DNA from: Cyclina sinensis
Taxonomy: Eukaryota; Mollusca; Bivalvia; Venerida; Veneridae
DNA length: 64,000 bases
Assembly: GCA_012932295.1 (NCBI GenBank)
Contig: JAAONU010000001.1
Coordinates: forward strand, 2,170,001 to 2,234,000
Direction: 5' to 3'
This document shows, in pieces, positions 58,301 to 64,000 of the stretch. A model generated the notes under the pieces. It ran no database searches and was not told where the DNA came from. It worked only from the letters and a program-made list of their open reading frames with translations. A program made the translations under genes and the position numbers. Each line of letters starts with the position of its first letter. The stretch's first letter is position 1.

Positions 58301-59133
58301 AGCCACAGTGAAAGGAAATGCAATGTACAAGAACCAAAACTATCTTTAATTGCCCACAACCATAACTCTATTTCGATTCTTTTACAAAGTATTCTGTCAC
58401 TAATAACTTCCTCAGTTCTGAAGCATTCTTGTGGCGGGGTATTAATCGCATTTAGTGATAGCTGTAGTTCACATTAAAGTTTTAACTTAGTTTTAAGTTG
58501 TTCCTGAAACTTGTAGACAGTGCAATAAAACAAGTTAAGTCAAGACACTAAACCATTAGAAAATTGGTGGAAAATTTATTTTTGTTTTTCAGTGCCATGC
58601 GATTCACAGAACCCTTGTGGCTAATTTTAAATATGCTTTAGTTTGGGTAAGATTTTCTTTATTTTAACAAGCAGTAGTTAAATCATCTTTCAGAGTAAAA
58701 GATTTTGAAAAAAAATGTCATGATTTTTATTATATTTTTTCTTCTTCTTCTTTTCTGAGTTGTGAAGTCAGAATTTTTAAGACACTAATGTGGTGATATC
58801 CTGTATGTTACAGGTAGTGATGTAAAAGGAAAAATGTCTTTGAAATTCTTTTGAATATTTATGTTGCACAAAGCATCATGATTGTGTTTTCCTGAAATGT
58901 AAACAAATATACATGGATATTTTCAGCTTGCACCAAGTTTGCTTTGAGATTACCAGCTCTTGGTGCTGTAGATTTACTCACTGTCTGATTTAAAAATAAA
59001 CTGTCTTTTGTGCTTTTAATTTGTTCCTTTTTTCTTTGTTTTTCAGGGAAGGAGTGTGAAGTTCAGTCCACAGCGGGTGGGTTTGCAACACCTAATGTGT
59101 CATGATGATGTTATACAAGTCATGAAAAAATAG
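37375..59133 (+). CDS. DRG2: DRG2, developmentally regulated GTP-binding protein (14 coding exons, complete)
   Basis: DRG2 is a cytosolic Obg-class GTPase conserved in eukaryotes, stabilised by the DFRP2/RWDD1 partner and linked to ribosomes and growth control. Exons: 37375-37438, 40879-40967, 41934-42005, 42397-42486, 44745-44805, 46896-46986, 47868-47940, 49457-49547, 50110-50207, 52349-52425, 53196-53284, 55594-55652, 58593-58646 and 59047-59133. They sum to 1095 nt, one uninterrupted frame of 364 aa plus TAG. The start [20 protein letters not shown] is typical of the family; the ATG context aagATGG is strong. Motifs: G1 GFPSVGKS (69-76), G3 DLPG (115-118), G4 NKID (246-249), SCN as G5 (269-271), followed by the C-terminal TGS-type domain with YTKKRG and [17 protein letters not shown]. 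All sites are GT...AG. The introns are dense in transposons and minisatellites, but no exon is damaged. Confidence 0.97.
37622..38242 (-). pseudogene. Non-LTR retrotransposon (LINE) fragment: C-terminal end of the reverse-transcriptase ORF
   Basis: On the minus strand a frame from about 38225 to the TAA at 37659-37657 reads [19 protein letters not shown], then [14 protein letters not shown], then [13 protein letters not shown]...[10 protein letters not shown] and [14 protein letters not shown]. This is the conserved tail after the RT domain of jockey/CR1/L2-type elements. A stop or frameshift appears around 38230, and the catalytic RT region is absent, so this is a 5'-truncated dead copy. It sits in DRG2 intron 1 in antisense orientation. 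The exact clade is not decided. Confidence 0.85.
38452..38606 (-). mobile_element. tRNA-headed SINE, family D (Gly-like head)
   Basis: The minus strand reads gcagtggccgaatgtttaga, gcactggactcccaatccag, and then ggctggttcaaatcccacca. A-box and B-box regions are visible, with an anticodon-like CCC flanked by a good stem. The T stem is imperfect and a body 'ctttcagtattagtactgga' follows, so a SINE head is more likely than a tRNA-Gly gene. Confidence 0.65.
39610..40475 (+). repeat. Tandem repeat element with 'tagctccactttttgaagaa' units
   Basis: Units at about 39636 and 39941 share 'cactttt(c/t)gaagaaaaaaag', 'gagctattgtcat', 'ggtccatttctcaaaaagt' or variants, and 'acttggaatacttgatca'. A third partial unit begins near 40190. 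It ends in 'catagacgggtcttgtttat'. It is in DRG2 intron 1 and has no coding potential. Confidence 0.6.
41340..41918 (+). mobile_element. Non-autonomous element, copy 1 (Crypton-like derivative, coding core deleted)
   Basis: It is nearly identical to the outer parts of the element at 45063-46360, from 'tttattttatgcctaccaat' to 'acaaacaaatatcctctata'. It lacks 723 bp of the longer copy between 'cccgaacta' (to 41455) and 'ttgaatattgag' (from 41456). It contains a long hairpin at 41772-41894. Its right end is 15 bp before DRG2 exon 3 (41934), so only the final pyrimidine tract and CAG of that acceptor are non-element DNA. Confidence 0.75.
42606..43205 (-). mobile_element. Tandem-unit element with inverted 'atgctcccc / ggggagcat' ends
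   Basis: The left end is gttatgctccccgaagggcg, then 'gtctgtccgtccatc'. Three units of about 170 bp follow, containing 'gtccgg(g/a)gcata', 'aagtagatagatctc' and 'agtgcacaagaaccataact'. The right end has 'ttttggggagcatcc'. Relative to the elements at 24.6 and 30.0 kb the GACGGAC tract is reversed, so the element lies on the minus strand. It is in DRG2 intron 4. Confidence 0.7.
43213..43859. repeat. Degenerate dispersed repeat
   Basis: It opens with 'tgttatgcctcccttcgaag' and contains loosely repeated phrases ('caaggtcattatatcaaagg', 'caggtcatgatgtttaaagt', 'tgaccagtagatgacc'). It looks like an old relative of the tandem-unit elements, without clear ends. Confidence 0.45.
43860..44069. repeat. 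Minisatellite, six copies of a 35-bp unit
   Basis: The unit is gagatcacatttggacccag followed by tccttatgaaacttt. Six consecutive copies differ at only a few bases, indicating recent expansion. It is in DRG2 intron 4. Confidence 0.92.
45063..46360 (+). mobile_element. Longer Crypton-like element, copy 2, with decayed coding core
   Basis: Outer parts match copy 1 (41340-41918). The extra 723 bp (45178-45900) holds an open frame described separately. A hairpin of about 58-bp arms lies at 46214-46335, near the right end. There are no obvious terminal inverted repeats, which fits Cryptons, but the superfamily call depends on the short protein resemblance. It lies in DRG2 intron 5. Confidence 0.65.
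45336..45746 (+). pseudogene. Remnant of a Crypton/tyrosine-recombinase-like ORF (N-terminal part, catalytic region missing)
   Basis: The ATG at 45336 opens 111 codons ending at 45671. The N-terminus is acidic ([20 protein letters not shown]). Then [20 protein letters not shown] followed by HMKFFTLFL resembles the start of the core-binding region of Crypton-type recombinases, where NxNTxxKT followed by an amphipathic helix is usual. No tyrosine-recombinase catalytic domain follows. In another frame, 45644-45746 reads [20 protein letters not shown] and stops, which could be the original C-terminus brought close by an internal deletion with a frameshift. The homology is from memory and moderate; an unrelated small host-like ORF is the alternative. 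Confidence 0.45.
47010..47400. repeat. Degenerate tandem-unit repeat
   Basis: 'catccgtccgtctgttagca' is followed by two loose units with 'catgacccctaga', 'gtcaagttcacaatgaccta' / 'gtcaaggtgacaatcaacta' and 'tgctgtataacttggcaact' / 'tgcacaataacttgataacc'. It is the same class as the GACGGAC-bearing elements, reversed. It lies in DRG2 intron 6. Confidence 0.5.
48028..49205. repeat. Minisatellite, about 39-bp unit, split by an insertion
   Basis: The unit is approximately cactgtctgccctctgacaa followed by gctataatgccatacctac. About two copies lie left of 48118 and about nine to ten from 48823 to 49205. The split is explained by the 699-bp element at 48124-48822. It is in DRG2 intron 7. Confidence 0.9.
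48124..48822. mobile_element. hAT-like MITE inserted in the minisatellite, with 6-bp target duplication
   Basis: The termini cagggtttcctctgggtca (left) and the inverted cagggttcccgctgtcgctc (right) begin with CAGGG as hAT-type elements do. The subterminal regions also share gcgccag...attcgcca words in opposite orientation. CTTAAC directly flanks both sides (48118-48123 and 48823-48828), and joining them restores a normal minisatellite unit. There is no transposase frame in the 699 bp. The superfamily is inferred from the termini; the 6-bp duplication is shorter than the usual 8 for hAT. Confidence 0.75.
49865..50096. repeat. Exact 116-bp tandem duplication upstream of DRG2 exon 9
   Basis: 49865-49980 and 49981-50096 read identically base for base, starting gattgtttctgtattgctta. 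The second copy ends 13 bp before exon 9 (50110). Confidence 0.93.
50290..50500. repeat. Minisatellite, about eight copies of a 25-bp unit
   Basis: The unit is atgcacattagtgtgatacg followed by tggac. It is in DRG2 intron 9, before a dispersed repeat (about 50500-50830) that contains 'tccatctgtctgcctgtcca'. Confidence 0.88.
50990..52175 (+). repeat. Minisatellite of 27-bp units carrying 5' splice-donor-like motifs
   Basis: The main unit is gataggtaagtgagaccatg followed by ctcatct. It is mixed with a shorter unit (gaccatgctcattaagtga) and variants (ggttagtgagataatg, gggaatagagacc). The array has more than 40 units. A higher-order period of about 177 bp is visible (compare 51773 and 51950). Roughly 20 units contain ggtaagt. 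It lies in DRG2 intron 9 (50208-52348) in the sense direction. Minus-strand open frames (for example 51011-51400) follow from the 27-bp period. Confidence 0.93.
53003..53090. repeat. Three copies of a 29-bp unit
   Basis: The unit is ccccgcttattttccataat followed by atcatattg, with one or two base changes between copies. It is in DRG2 intron 10, about 105 bp before exon 11. Confidence 0.88.
53470..55200 (-). mobile_element. Relative of the 16.5-18.5 kb element, reversed and interrupted
   Basis: 'gcattgtctagtggacctca' (53513), 'gcattgtttagtggacctta' and 'agtcttcttgtcagaagcat' (55050) are the reverse complements of motifs in the 16561-18530 units. The left part (53470-53940) and right part (54974-55200) are separated by the insertion at 53941-54973. 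It lies in DRG2 intron 11. Confidence 0.65.
53941..54973 (-). mobile_element. Hairpin-ended tandem-unit element nested in another repeat
   Basis: The left end, attatacccccagacaaagt then ctgtgggggc, forms a short hairpin. The right end, cctgtgaccaagtcacagg then ggtattag, forms another. 'ctccgtctgtccc' lies near the left end. Units of about 150-165 bp contain 'catagctcaaaggtcaaggt', 'cac(t/a)ggttaaaggtaaaa' and 'catgcatggaaggatttt'. Plus-strand open frames here (54357-54587, 54598-54933) belong to the units. Confidence 0.7.
55781..57638 (+). mobile_element. Mariner (DD34D) transposon with near-perfect terminal repeats and TA duplication
   Basis: The ends cgaggggtgattcaaaagtt...cggaatt (55781-55809) and the inverted copy (57610-57638) match over about 29 bp, flanked by TA on both sides (55779-55780, 57639-57640). 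The 1858-bp element encodes a mariner transposase, described next. The intact ends suggest a fairly recent insertion. Confidence 0.93.
56137..57428 (+). pseudogene. Mariner transposase, nearly intact: one in-frame stop and an intron-like gap
   Basis: The frame starts at ATG 56137 ([20 protein letters not shown]). A TAA at 56218-56220 follows FCVGLKL, then the same frame resumes with PVETL. The paired helix-turn-helix part runs to about 56540 ([15 protein letters not shown]). The catalytic part has TDETW, then HHDNAPAH and [10 protein letters not shown]; 34 residues separate the second and third aspartates, i.e. DD34D. The frame is split: 56137-56841 and 57027-57428 join cleanly at DYYSK / VLRRDL, and the 185 bp between starts gtatgc and ends cttcag. 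Total about 368 codons. With the stop codon it is probably inactive. Related sequences in animals are often labelled SETMAR-like. Confidence 0.9.
58136..58475 (-). mobile_element. Hairpin-ended repeat, single unit
   Basis: It begins 'tatactccctaaacaaagtt' followed by a G run, then 'ggtctgtcggtcagtcgggc', and continues with wording close to the 42.6 kb element ('gtacaagaaccaaaact', 'aaggaaatgcaatg'). The right end is 'ggggtattaatcgc'. It sits in DRG2 intron 12, next to the terminal-inverted-repeat element. Confidence 0.55.
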
Positions 59134-60268
59134 TTCTGGATTCTGATGCATACATCATCACACATTCTTATTTATAACAGTATGACCTAACAACTGAAAC
59201 TTTAACAAAAAAAATTGTGCTCCTTGTTTAGTGCTAAAATGGAGAATCATCAGTTAATAGTCTGTAAACCTTGAGAGATGCAACAGTGAGGTGAAAAAAG
59301 TTCCTCTTAAGATGACCAGTTATTCTTACAGTGAACAGTGAAACTGACAGGGATTATTGGTTTATATAAGGATATTTTTTAGTCAGTTTTAAGTGATAAA
59401 CATTTAATTTTGATTTACAGACAATAAAACAGTTAACCTGTTGTTGTTACTTGAAAATTATAAAGGGAAAATACTTTCCATATAAACTTGTAAACATTAA
59501 GTACCTTGTTAATGTTACGGCGATAAACACAAAGTTCTAAGGTGAATGGAAGTTTTATCAGACCTCATTGTTAATGACGTCTTGTTTTAACACAAAATGA
59601 TGATATTTCAAAATTAAGAGAATCTGTAGGTTTGTGAAAACCAGCACATTTATACTCATCCTGTATGACGGTACTTCATTATGTGCAATGAAAGGTGAAA
59701 ATTGTTTCTTTGTCTTTTTAGGTATTGAAGCTTATTCAGCACAACTTTATTCTTGTTTTCAGTGCATAAGAACTTCCTATCAAGTATCTAGGCATCCAAA
59801 AAAAAAATAAAAGCCAAAAAAAAATGAAATGGGGAAAAAAAGGAGTGGTCAATAGCTTGACTTTTTTCTTCAGAAAACAGAAGAGCTAAAAATAGGTCAG
59901 TCGCTAACTGCTGTAATTAAAGGGCACCTTGTGAAAACTGAAGAGGTTACAATGTTTATGCTGTCTTCATGAAACCTTCTCAAAATGTGTGTTTTGGTGA
60001 GCTCTTTGAATAGACTGAAAATTGTTGCACTGGTTTAAAAAATGACATCACCAGCTCTGATCCAGTCTTCCTGAAATGTTTAATAATATTGCCGAGTTAA
60101 GACAGAATCAGCACTGCTTTATCTTGCCAATTCTGCATGACACAAATTTGTTAAGAAGAAAAGGAATGTTTTGCCTTGAAGAAAATAAACTTAAATGTCC
60201 TTAGAAATCCAGTTAGGTGCTAAGAAAGTGCTAGTGAAATTGCCATCACCTTGGGGTTAAACATTAGC
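59134..60268 (+). other. DRG2: DRG2 3' UTR and flank
   Basis: No further gene. This is probably DRG2 3' untranslated sequence at the left, then AT-rich DNA with poly-A-like runs near 59800-59840. Confidence 0.45.
59423..59428 (+). terminator. DRG2: Candidate poly(A) signal for DRG2
   Basis: AATAAA 290 bp after the stop codon, followed within 25 bp by the GT-rich 'cctgttgttgttac', a good arrangement for cleavage and polyadenylation. Confidence 0.5.
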
Positions 60269-60270
60269 TA

Positions 60271-61016
60271 CAGTTAAACCTAAATAATGAGACCCACTCT
60301 GGGACCAGCAATAAGTGGTCTTAATATTGAGTTGGTCCTAATATTGAGTTCAGATGATGACATGAAGGTGTATGGTATATTTATTGACCCAGCTCTGTCC
60401 GCTTTTTGCTCATTTTAGTCAAATTTCAGGAGGAATATTTTGTGTAATCAACTTGTACAATGTGTATCAATCAAAATAAAAATGTAAAGTGATACGTAAA
60501 TCTCACAAAATTTTGGATTTTAGTGTTGCATTAATTTGTTTGCGCATCAGTTAGTGACTATAACAATAGAAAATTTATTGTGCAGTAAGCCGCAGTCTAC
60601 TCTAATAAGGGTGTCATAAACAATAAAACCGATAACTACCAACCTTAAAGTAAATTATCCACGCCTGGATCCTTTTGACCTGTCAAATTATCAATTAACA
60701 CCGATTAACACGAGGTGCCCATTATGTACATGTTTGTGTAAACAAGTTTGCCGACCTCGACCTTTGATGAATAGCTAAAGTCAACAGCTGTCCGTTTTGT
60801 TCCGTTTTGGTCGCGGTCGTAATTTCGAGTTCAAAAAATGTTTGTATTTTCATTTGGGACCGGAAATTTGCGGTCGCAATATGCAATATTGAGTTGGTCT
60901 TATTACTGAGTTTAACTAACAATAGAATATATAGTAAAAAATCGGGACCAGAAGAAAATGTTCATAATATTGAGTTGGTCTGTATATTGAGTTGGTCGCA
61001 TCGTGAGTTTTTACTG
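60271..61016. mobile_element. Pogo/Tigger-like MITE with TA target duplication
   Basis: The left end cagttaaacctaaataatga and the inverted right end (cagtaaaaactcacgatgcg) are flanked by TA (60269-60270, 61017-61018). 'aatattgagttggtc' recurs inside both ends (60331, 60349, 60889, 60967 and 60985). The 746-bp interior has no transposase frame, although two overlapping 66-80-codon frames occur. Confidence 0.65.
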
Positions 61017-61120
61017 TATATGTCTGATATAAAGTCAATTTACACATAATTCAATCCATCAAGTGTGATTCAGTATTGATTATTTTATTGGATGTAGATG
61101 TAATTAAATGAATATTGTAG

Positions 61121-61410
61121 TGGATCAGTGGTCGAGTGGTAATGCACTGGACTGGTAACCCAGGGGTTGCTAGATTGATCCATTGCTTCTCCACTAACAT
61201 TACTTATAGTCTTTTAGATGAGACTTTAAACCTTGGTCCCATGTATTAGTGCTGTACACTGAGCAAGGAAAGGAACCAGGGATGTCTCTGGAATGGGATG
61301 CTTTCTGTATCTTGCATTATCCCCTACAACCTAAAATAATCAACCTCAGTAGGGGGCGTCATTCATTGGAGCAACTAATATTGACGATAAATAAGCTCAA
61401 ATAGATGGGG
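61121..61410 (+). mobile_element. tRNA-headed SINE, family A, near full length
   Basis: 'tggatcagtggtcgagtggt' head, 'ggactggtaacccaggggtt', body 'tagatgagactttaaacctt' and 'tgtacactgagcaaggaaag', tail 'gataaataagctcaaataga'. A tail-only fragment of the same family lies at about 62643-62705. Confidence 0.78.
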
Positions 61411-61987
61411 GCAAAGCTTGACTTACTGACAGTGCAGACCTAGGATGGTACAAGGGCATGCTGTCCTAGATTTTTGTTGTTGTGCTTTTGATATTATCTG
61501 ATGTTTTATTCCTATATCTGGGGATTTAAATAAATACTGAAAATTAAGTTACCTTCACCTGGCCACACCTACACATTATATTGCATGTTTGAGCCATTCA
61601 TTCAGAAATGTGCACATGAATGATGCAGCCACTTTTAAATCGGTCTGTTCTTTTGTACTTAGACTAGGTAAAGTAGGCTTGAGTGTATTTTGGAAGAATT
61701 GTGGTTTTTCTTCAGCATATCTTATTTGAATAAGTGGCAGTTCGCTTGATCAAAAGAAGAACCAGTTCAAATCTTAATACATCAAGAATCAGACAATATG
61801 TTCACATACAGAGTTTGTAGAATTCATGTCCTGTACAGAGATGTTACAGTAGACTATTTGAATCAACAATTAAGCATGCTTAAAATGTGCATGGTTATAA
61901 AACCCTTTAGTTTAAACATATTTATTTCCAGAATATTTACAATTGGAAGGGAATTGTCCTGCTTCTACTCTAAGATAACTGCATTAC

Positions 61988-62375
61988 TGGTATGGTGTAG
62001 TGCATACTATCCTATAATTGTATAAATACAACCTCTCACAACTGCATCAAGGAATCGATTCTTTGGCTCAGTGGTTAGAATGTTGTTCTTTGATGCGCTA
62101 AGATCGGAGTTTGAATCCCGCTGTGGGTTGTGTATTCTGAGATGCATTGCGTCTTTCTGTTACAGACTTTCATGTTCGTAAGATGGGGATGTGTTACGGT
62201 CTAGTGCATACCTTCCTATAATTGTATAAATACAACCTCTGACAACTGAGTCAGGGAATTGATTCTTTGGCTCAGTGGTTAGAGTGTTGGTCTTCAATGC
62301 GCTAAGATCTGAGTTCGAATCCCGCTGTGATTTGTGTTGCATCTTTCTGTTACGGACTTTCATGTTTGTAAGCAT
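61988..62375 (+). mobile_element. Two tandem copies of SINE family C
   Basis: Two units of about 190-200 bp (about 61988-62190 and 62191-62375) each contain 'tataattgtataaatacaac', 'tttggctcagtggttaga', 'gcgctaagatc(g/t)gagtt(t/c)gaatcccgctgtg' and 'ctttctgttac(a/g)gactttcatg'. The tRNA-like A-box and B-box regions are good, but no complete cloverleaf forms. A reversed copy is at 12045-12250. Confidence 0.78.
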
Positions 62376-62424
62376 TACACTGAGCACATTAAAAAGAAAC
62401 AGGATAGTAGCTGAAATGGGATGT

Positions 62425-62642
62425 CTTTTATACGCCCGTCAAAGACTAGATGTATTATGGGATCACCCAGGGCGGGCGGCGTCCTGATGTTTGTCGGGAG
62501 TATAACTCCTACATTATCAAAGCTATTGACTTGAAACTTCATAGATGGATAGATGTTACTGAAACAAATTGCTCAATTGACAGGCGTATTTTGCTCTGCC
62601 TTGCGGCACTCTTGTTTATCTTGTTGTGCTTGTCAACTTAAC
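62425..62642 (+). repeat. Fragment of a hairpin-ended tandem-unit repeat
   Basis: It begins 'tatacgcccgtcaaagacta' then 'gatgtattatgggatcaccc' and includes 'gggagtataactcctacatt' and 'gacttgaaacttcatagatg', close in style to the 42.6 and 58.1 kb elements. A SINE-like fragment precedes it. Confidence 0.5.
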
Positions 62643-62699
62643 TATTCAGGGGGCAGTGGTAATATGAGAAACTGCCACTGATGATAAATAAGCTCAAAT

Positions 62700-64000
62700 A
62701 GACAGACAAAACAAATCATTTAACATTTACTAGATTTATTCTCAAGAACAAATAAATAACAGAATTAAGTTTAAAGAGACAAAAATAACTCTGGTAAACA
62801 ACAATACAGCAATATATAAATGATGGAAAAAAGTTTATTCTCAAAAGAAAAAAAAGGAAAAATACAATGGCAGAAAAATGTGGTTCTCAGATGGTATAAA
62901 AATACAAATAAAATTTCTTTAATAATTATTGCAATTATTGTGAAAGACAAGGTAACAATATGTAAGATCAAAAGTATCTGAAAATGTTTCCAGGGCACAG
63001 CTGTAACAACAATGATGGAAAGAGAGAGAAAAAAATATACAGAAAATGTAAAGAAAAATGAAACAATAAAGACAATGGTAAAAAATGACAAAGGACATCT
63101 TACAATGACAAAAAATGACAATGACAATTAATGACAATGGAAAAAGTGACAAAAGAACAAATGACAATGACAAAAAATGATGATGACAATGACAAAAAAT
63201 GATGATGACAATGACAAAAAATGATGATGAAAATGACAATGACAAAAAAACAAAGATGAAAATGACAATGACAAAAAATGACAAAGATGAAAATGACAAT
63301 GACAAAAAATGACAATGATGAAAAAAAAGATGATAAATGATGATGACTGCCGGTAGATAAAATTATTGATGAAAATGATAACTACTGGTAGATATGATGA
63401 TGATGATGGATGGCATTACCAGTAGTAGGAGGATGACTTTTTTTTTTTTTTTTTTGTCTTTTATATATTTTTTTAAATTTTATATATATATATTTTTATG
63501 ATGAAAGAATGACATTACCGGCAGTGTAAAAAATGATGATTTAATATGAGCATTTTCATATACAAAAAAACAAAACAAAACAAAAAAGGACTGATAATGA
63601 AAAAAAAAAAATAAAGAAAAAAATTTAAACATAAGCTCAAAGGATATCAATAGGAAAAGATTGAACTAAAAGTTAAAAAAAAAGAAAAAAGAAATGCATG
63701 TCCCTTGGAAAAAAGGTAAAGAGAAAAAAAGCAGTGGAAGTGAAAATAAATGACATTACCAGTAGGAAAAGATGATATTAACCAGGTTTGCCTGGTTACT
63801 TTGTGTTGGTGATAAAAATGGAACTACTGGTAGAAGAAAAAAGATGAGTGTTTTTTGGGGTTTTGAATTTTGTAACTTTTTTTGGTATTTTTTTCTTTAT
63901 AAAAAGACAAAGACAAGCAAAAGTAGAATGTAAAATGAAGTCAAAATGTAAGAGAAATAAAAACAACAATAAAAAAAAAATGTTACAACTCAGAAATATA
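62700..64000. repeat. Low-complexity DNA: GACAAT / GATGAT repeats and A-rich tracts
   Basis: Dominated by imperfect 'aatgacaatgacaaaaaatg' (about 63070-63320), GATGAT runs, poly-A and poly-T tracts. Minus-strand open frames rich in F, I, V, C and H come from these repeats. Words such as accggtag/accagtag recur at intervals (63348-63835). No gene is supported. Confidence 0.75.

Noticed and set aside
62771..63315. Minus-strand frames rich in F, I, V, C, H
   Set aside because: Low-complexity GACAAT/GATGAT DNA; resemblance to membrane proteins is compositional.

Overview
This is a 64 kb piece of AT-rich, intron-rich animal nuclear DNA. Three conserved animal genes can be read exon by exon. The repeat complement (tRNA-headed SINEs, elements with stretches like GACGGACGGAC, units containing 'gtgaccttgacctt', and repeats ending in 'ggtgagctaaaaa') points to a bivalve mollusc, probably a clam. 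That organism call rests on recognising sequence types and could not be checked by search. I see no bacterial-style operon, CRISPR array, rRNA or convincing functional tRNA gene.

Layout. (1) 1-3306, + strand: the last three coding exons of a fascin-family actin-bundling protein; the 5' part lies outside the window. Two foldback elements built on TGCGAT-like words sit in its last intron. (2) 3307-14341: the gap between convergent genes, with a 44-bp minisatellite (about 9740-11095) and SINE copies. (3) 14342-34399, - strand: COX11, the mitochondrial copper chaperone for cytochrome c oxidase, in five coding exons (304 aa). Its last intron is about 16.4 kb and holds several SINEs, a pogo-like MITE and three tandem-unit repeat elements. 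(4) 34400-37374: the divergent spacer between COX11 and DRG2. (5) 37375-59133, + strand: DRG2, a developmentally regulated GTP-binding protein in 14 coding exons. The reconstructed length is 364 aa, as I recall for human DRG2, and all GTPase motifs are present. Its introns hold a LINE reverse-transcriptase fragment, two related Crypton-like derivatives, a hAT-like MITE inside a minisatellite, a mariner nested in another terminal-inverted-repeat element, and several minisatellites. (6) 59134-64000: DRG2 3' flank, another pogo-like MITE, SINEs (one type in tandem) and low-complexity DNA.

The three genes are housekeeping or cytoskeletal and show no common pathway. I found no multi-gene system. 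The more unusual signals are in the repeats: an intron-9 minisatellite in DRG2 carrying about 20 near-consensus 5' splice donor motifs in sense orientation; a long hairpin shared by the two Crypton-like copies in which one base pair has changed on both arms; a mariner whose transposase frame is divided by an intron-like GT...AG segment; and a set of hairpin-ended elements with internal units of about 155-170 bp. All exon limits were inferred from GT/AG sites and remembered family sequence, without transcript evidence.
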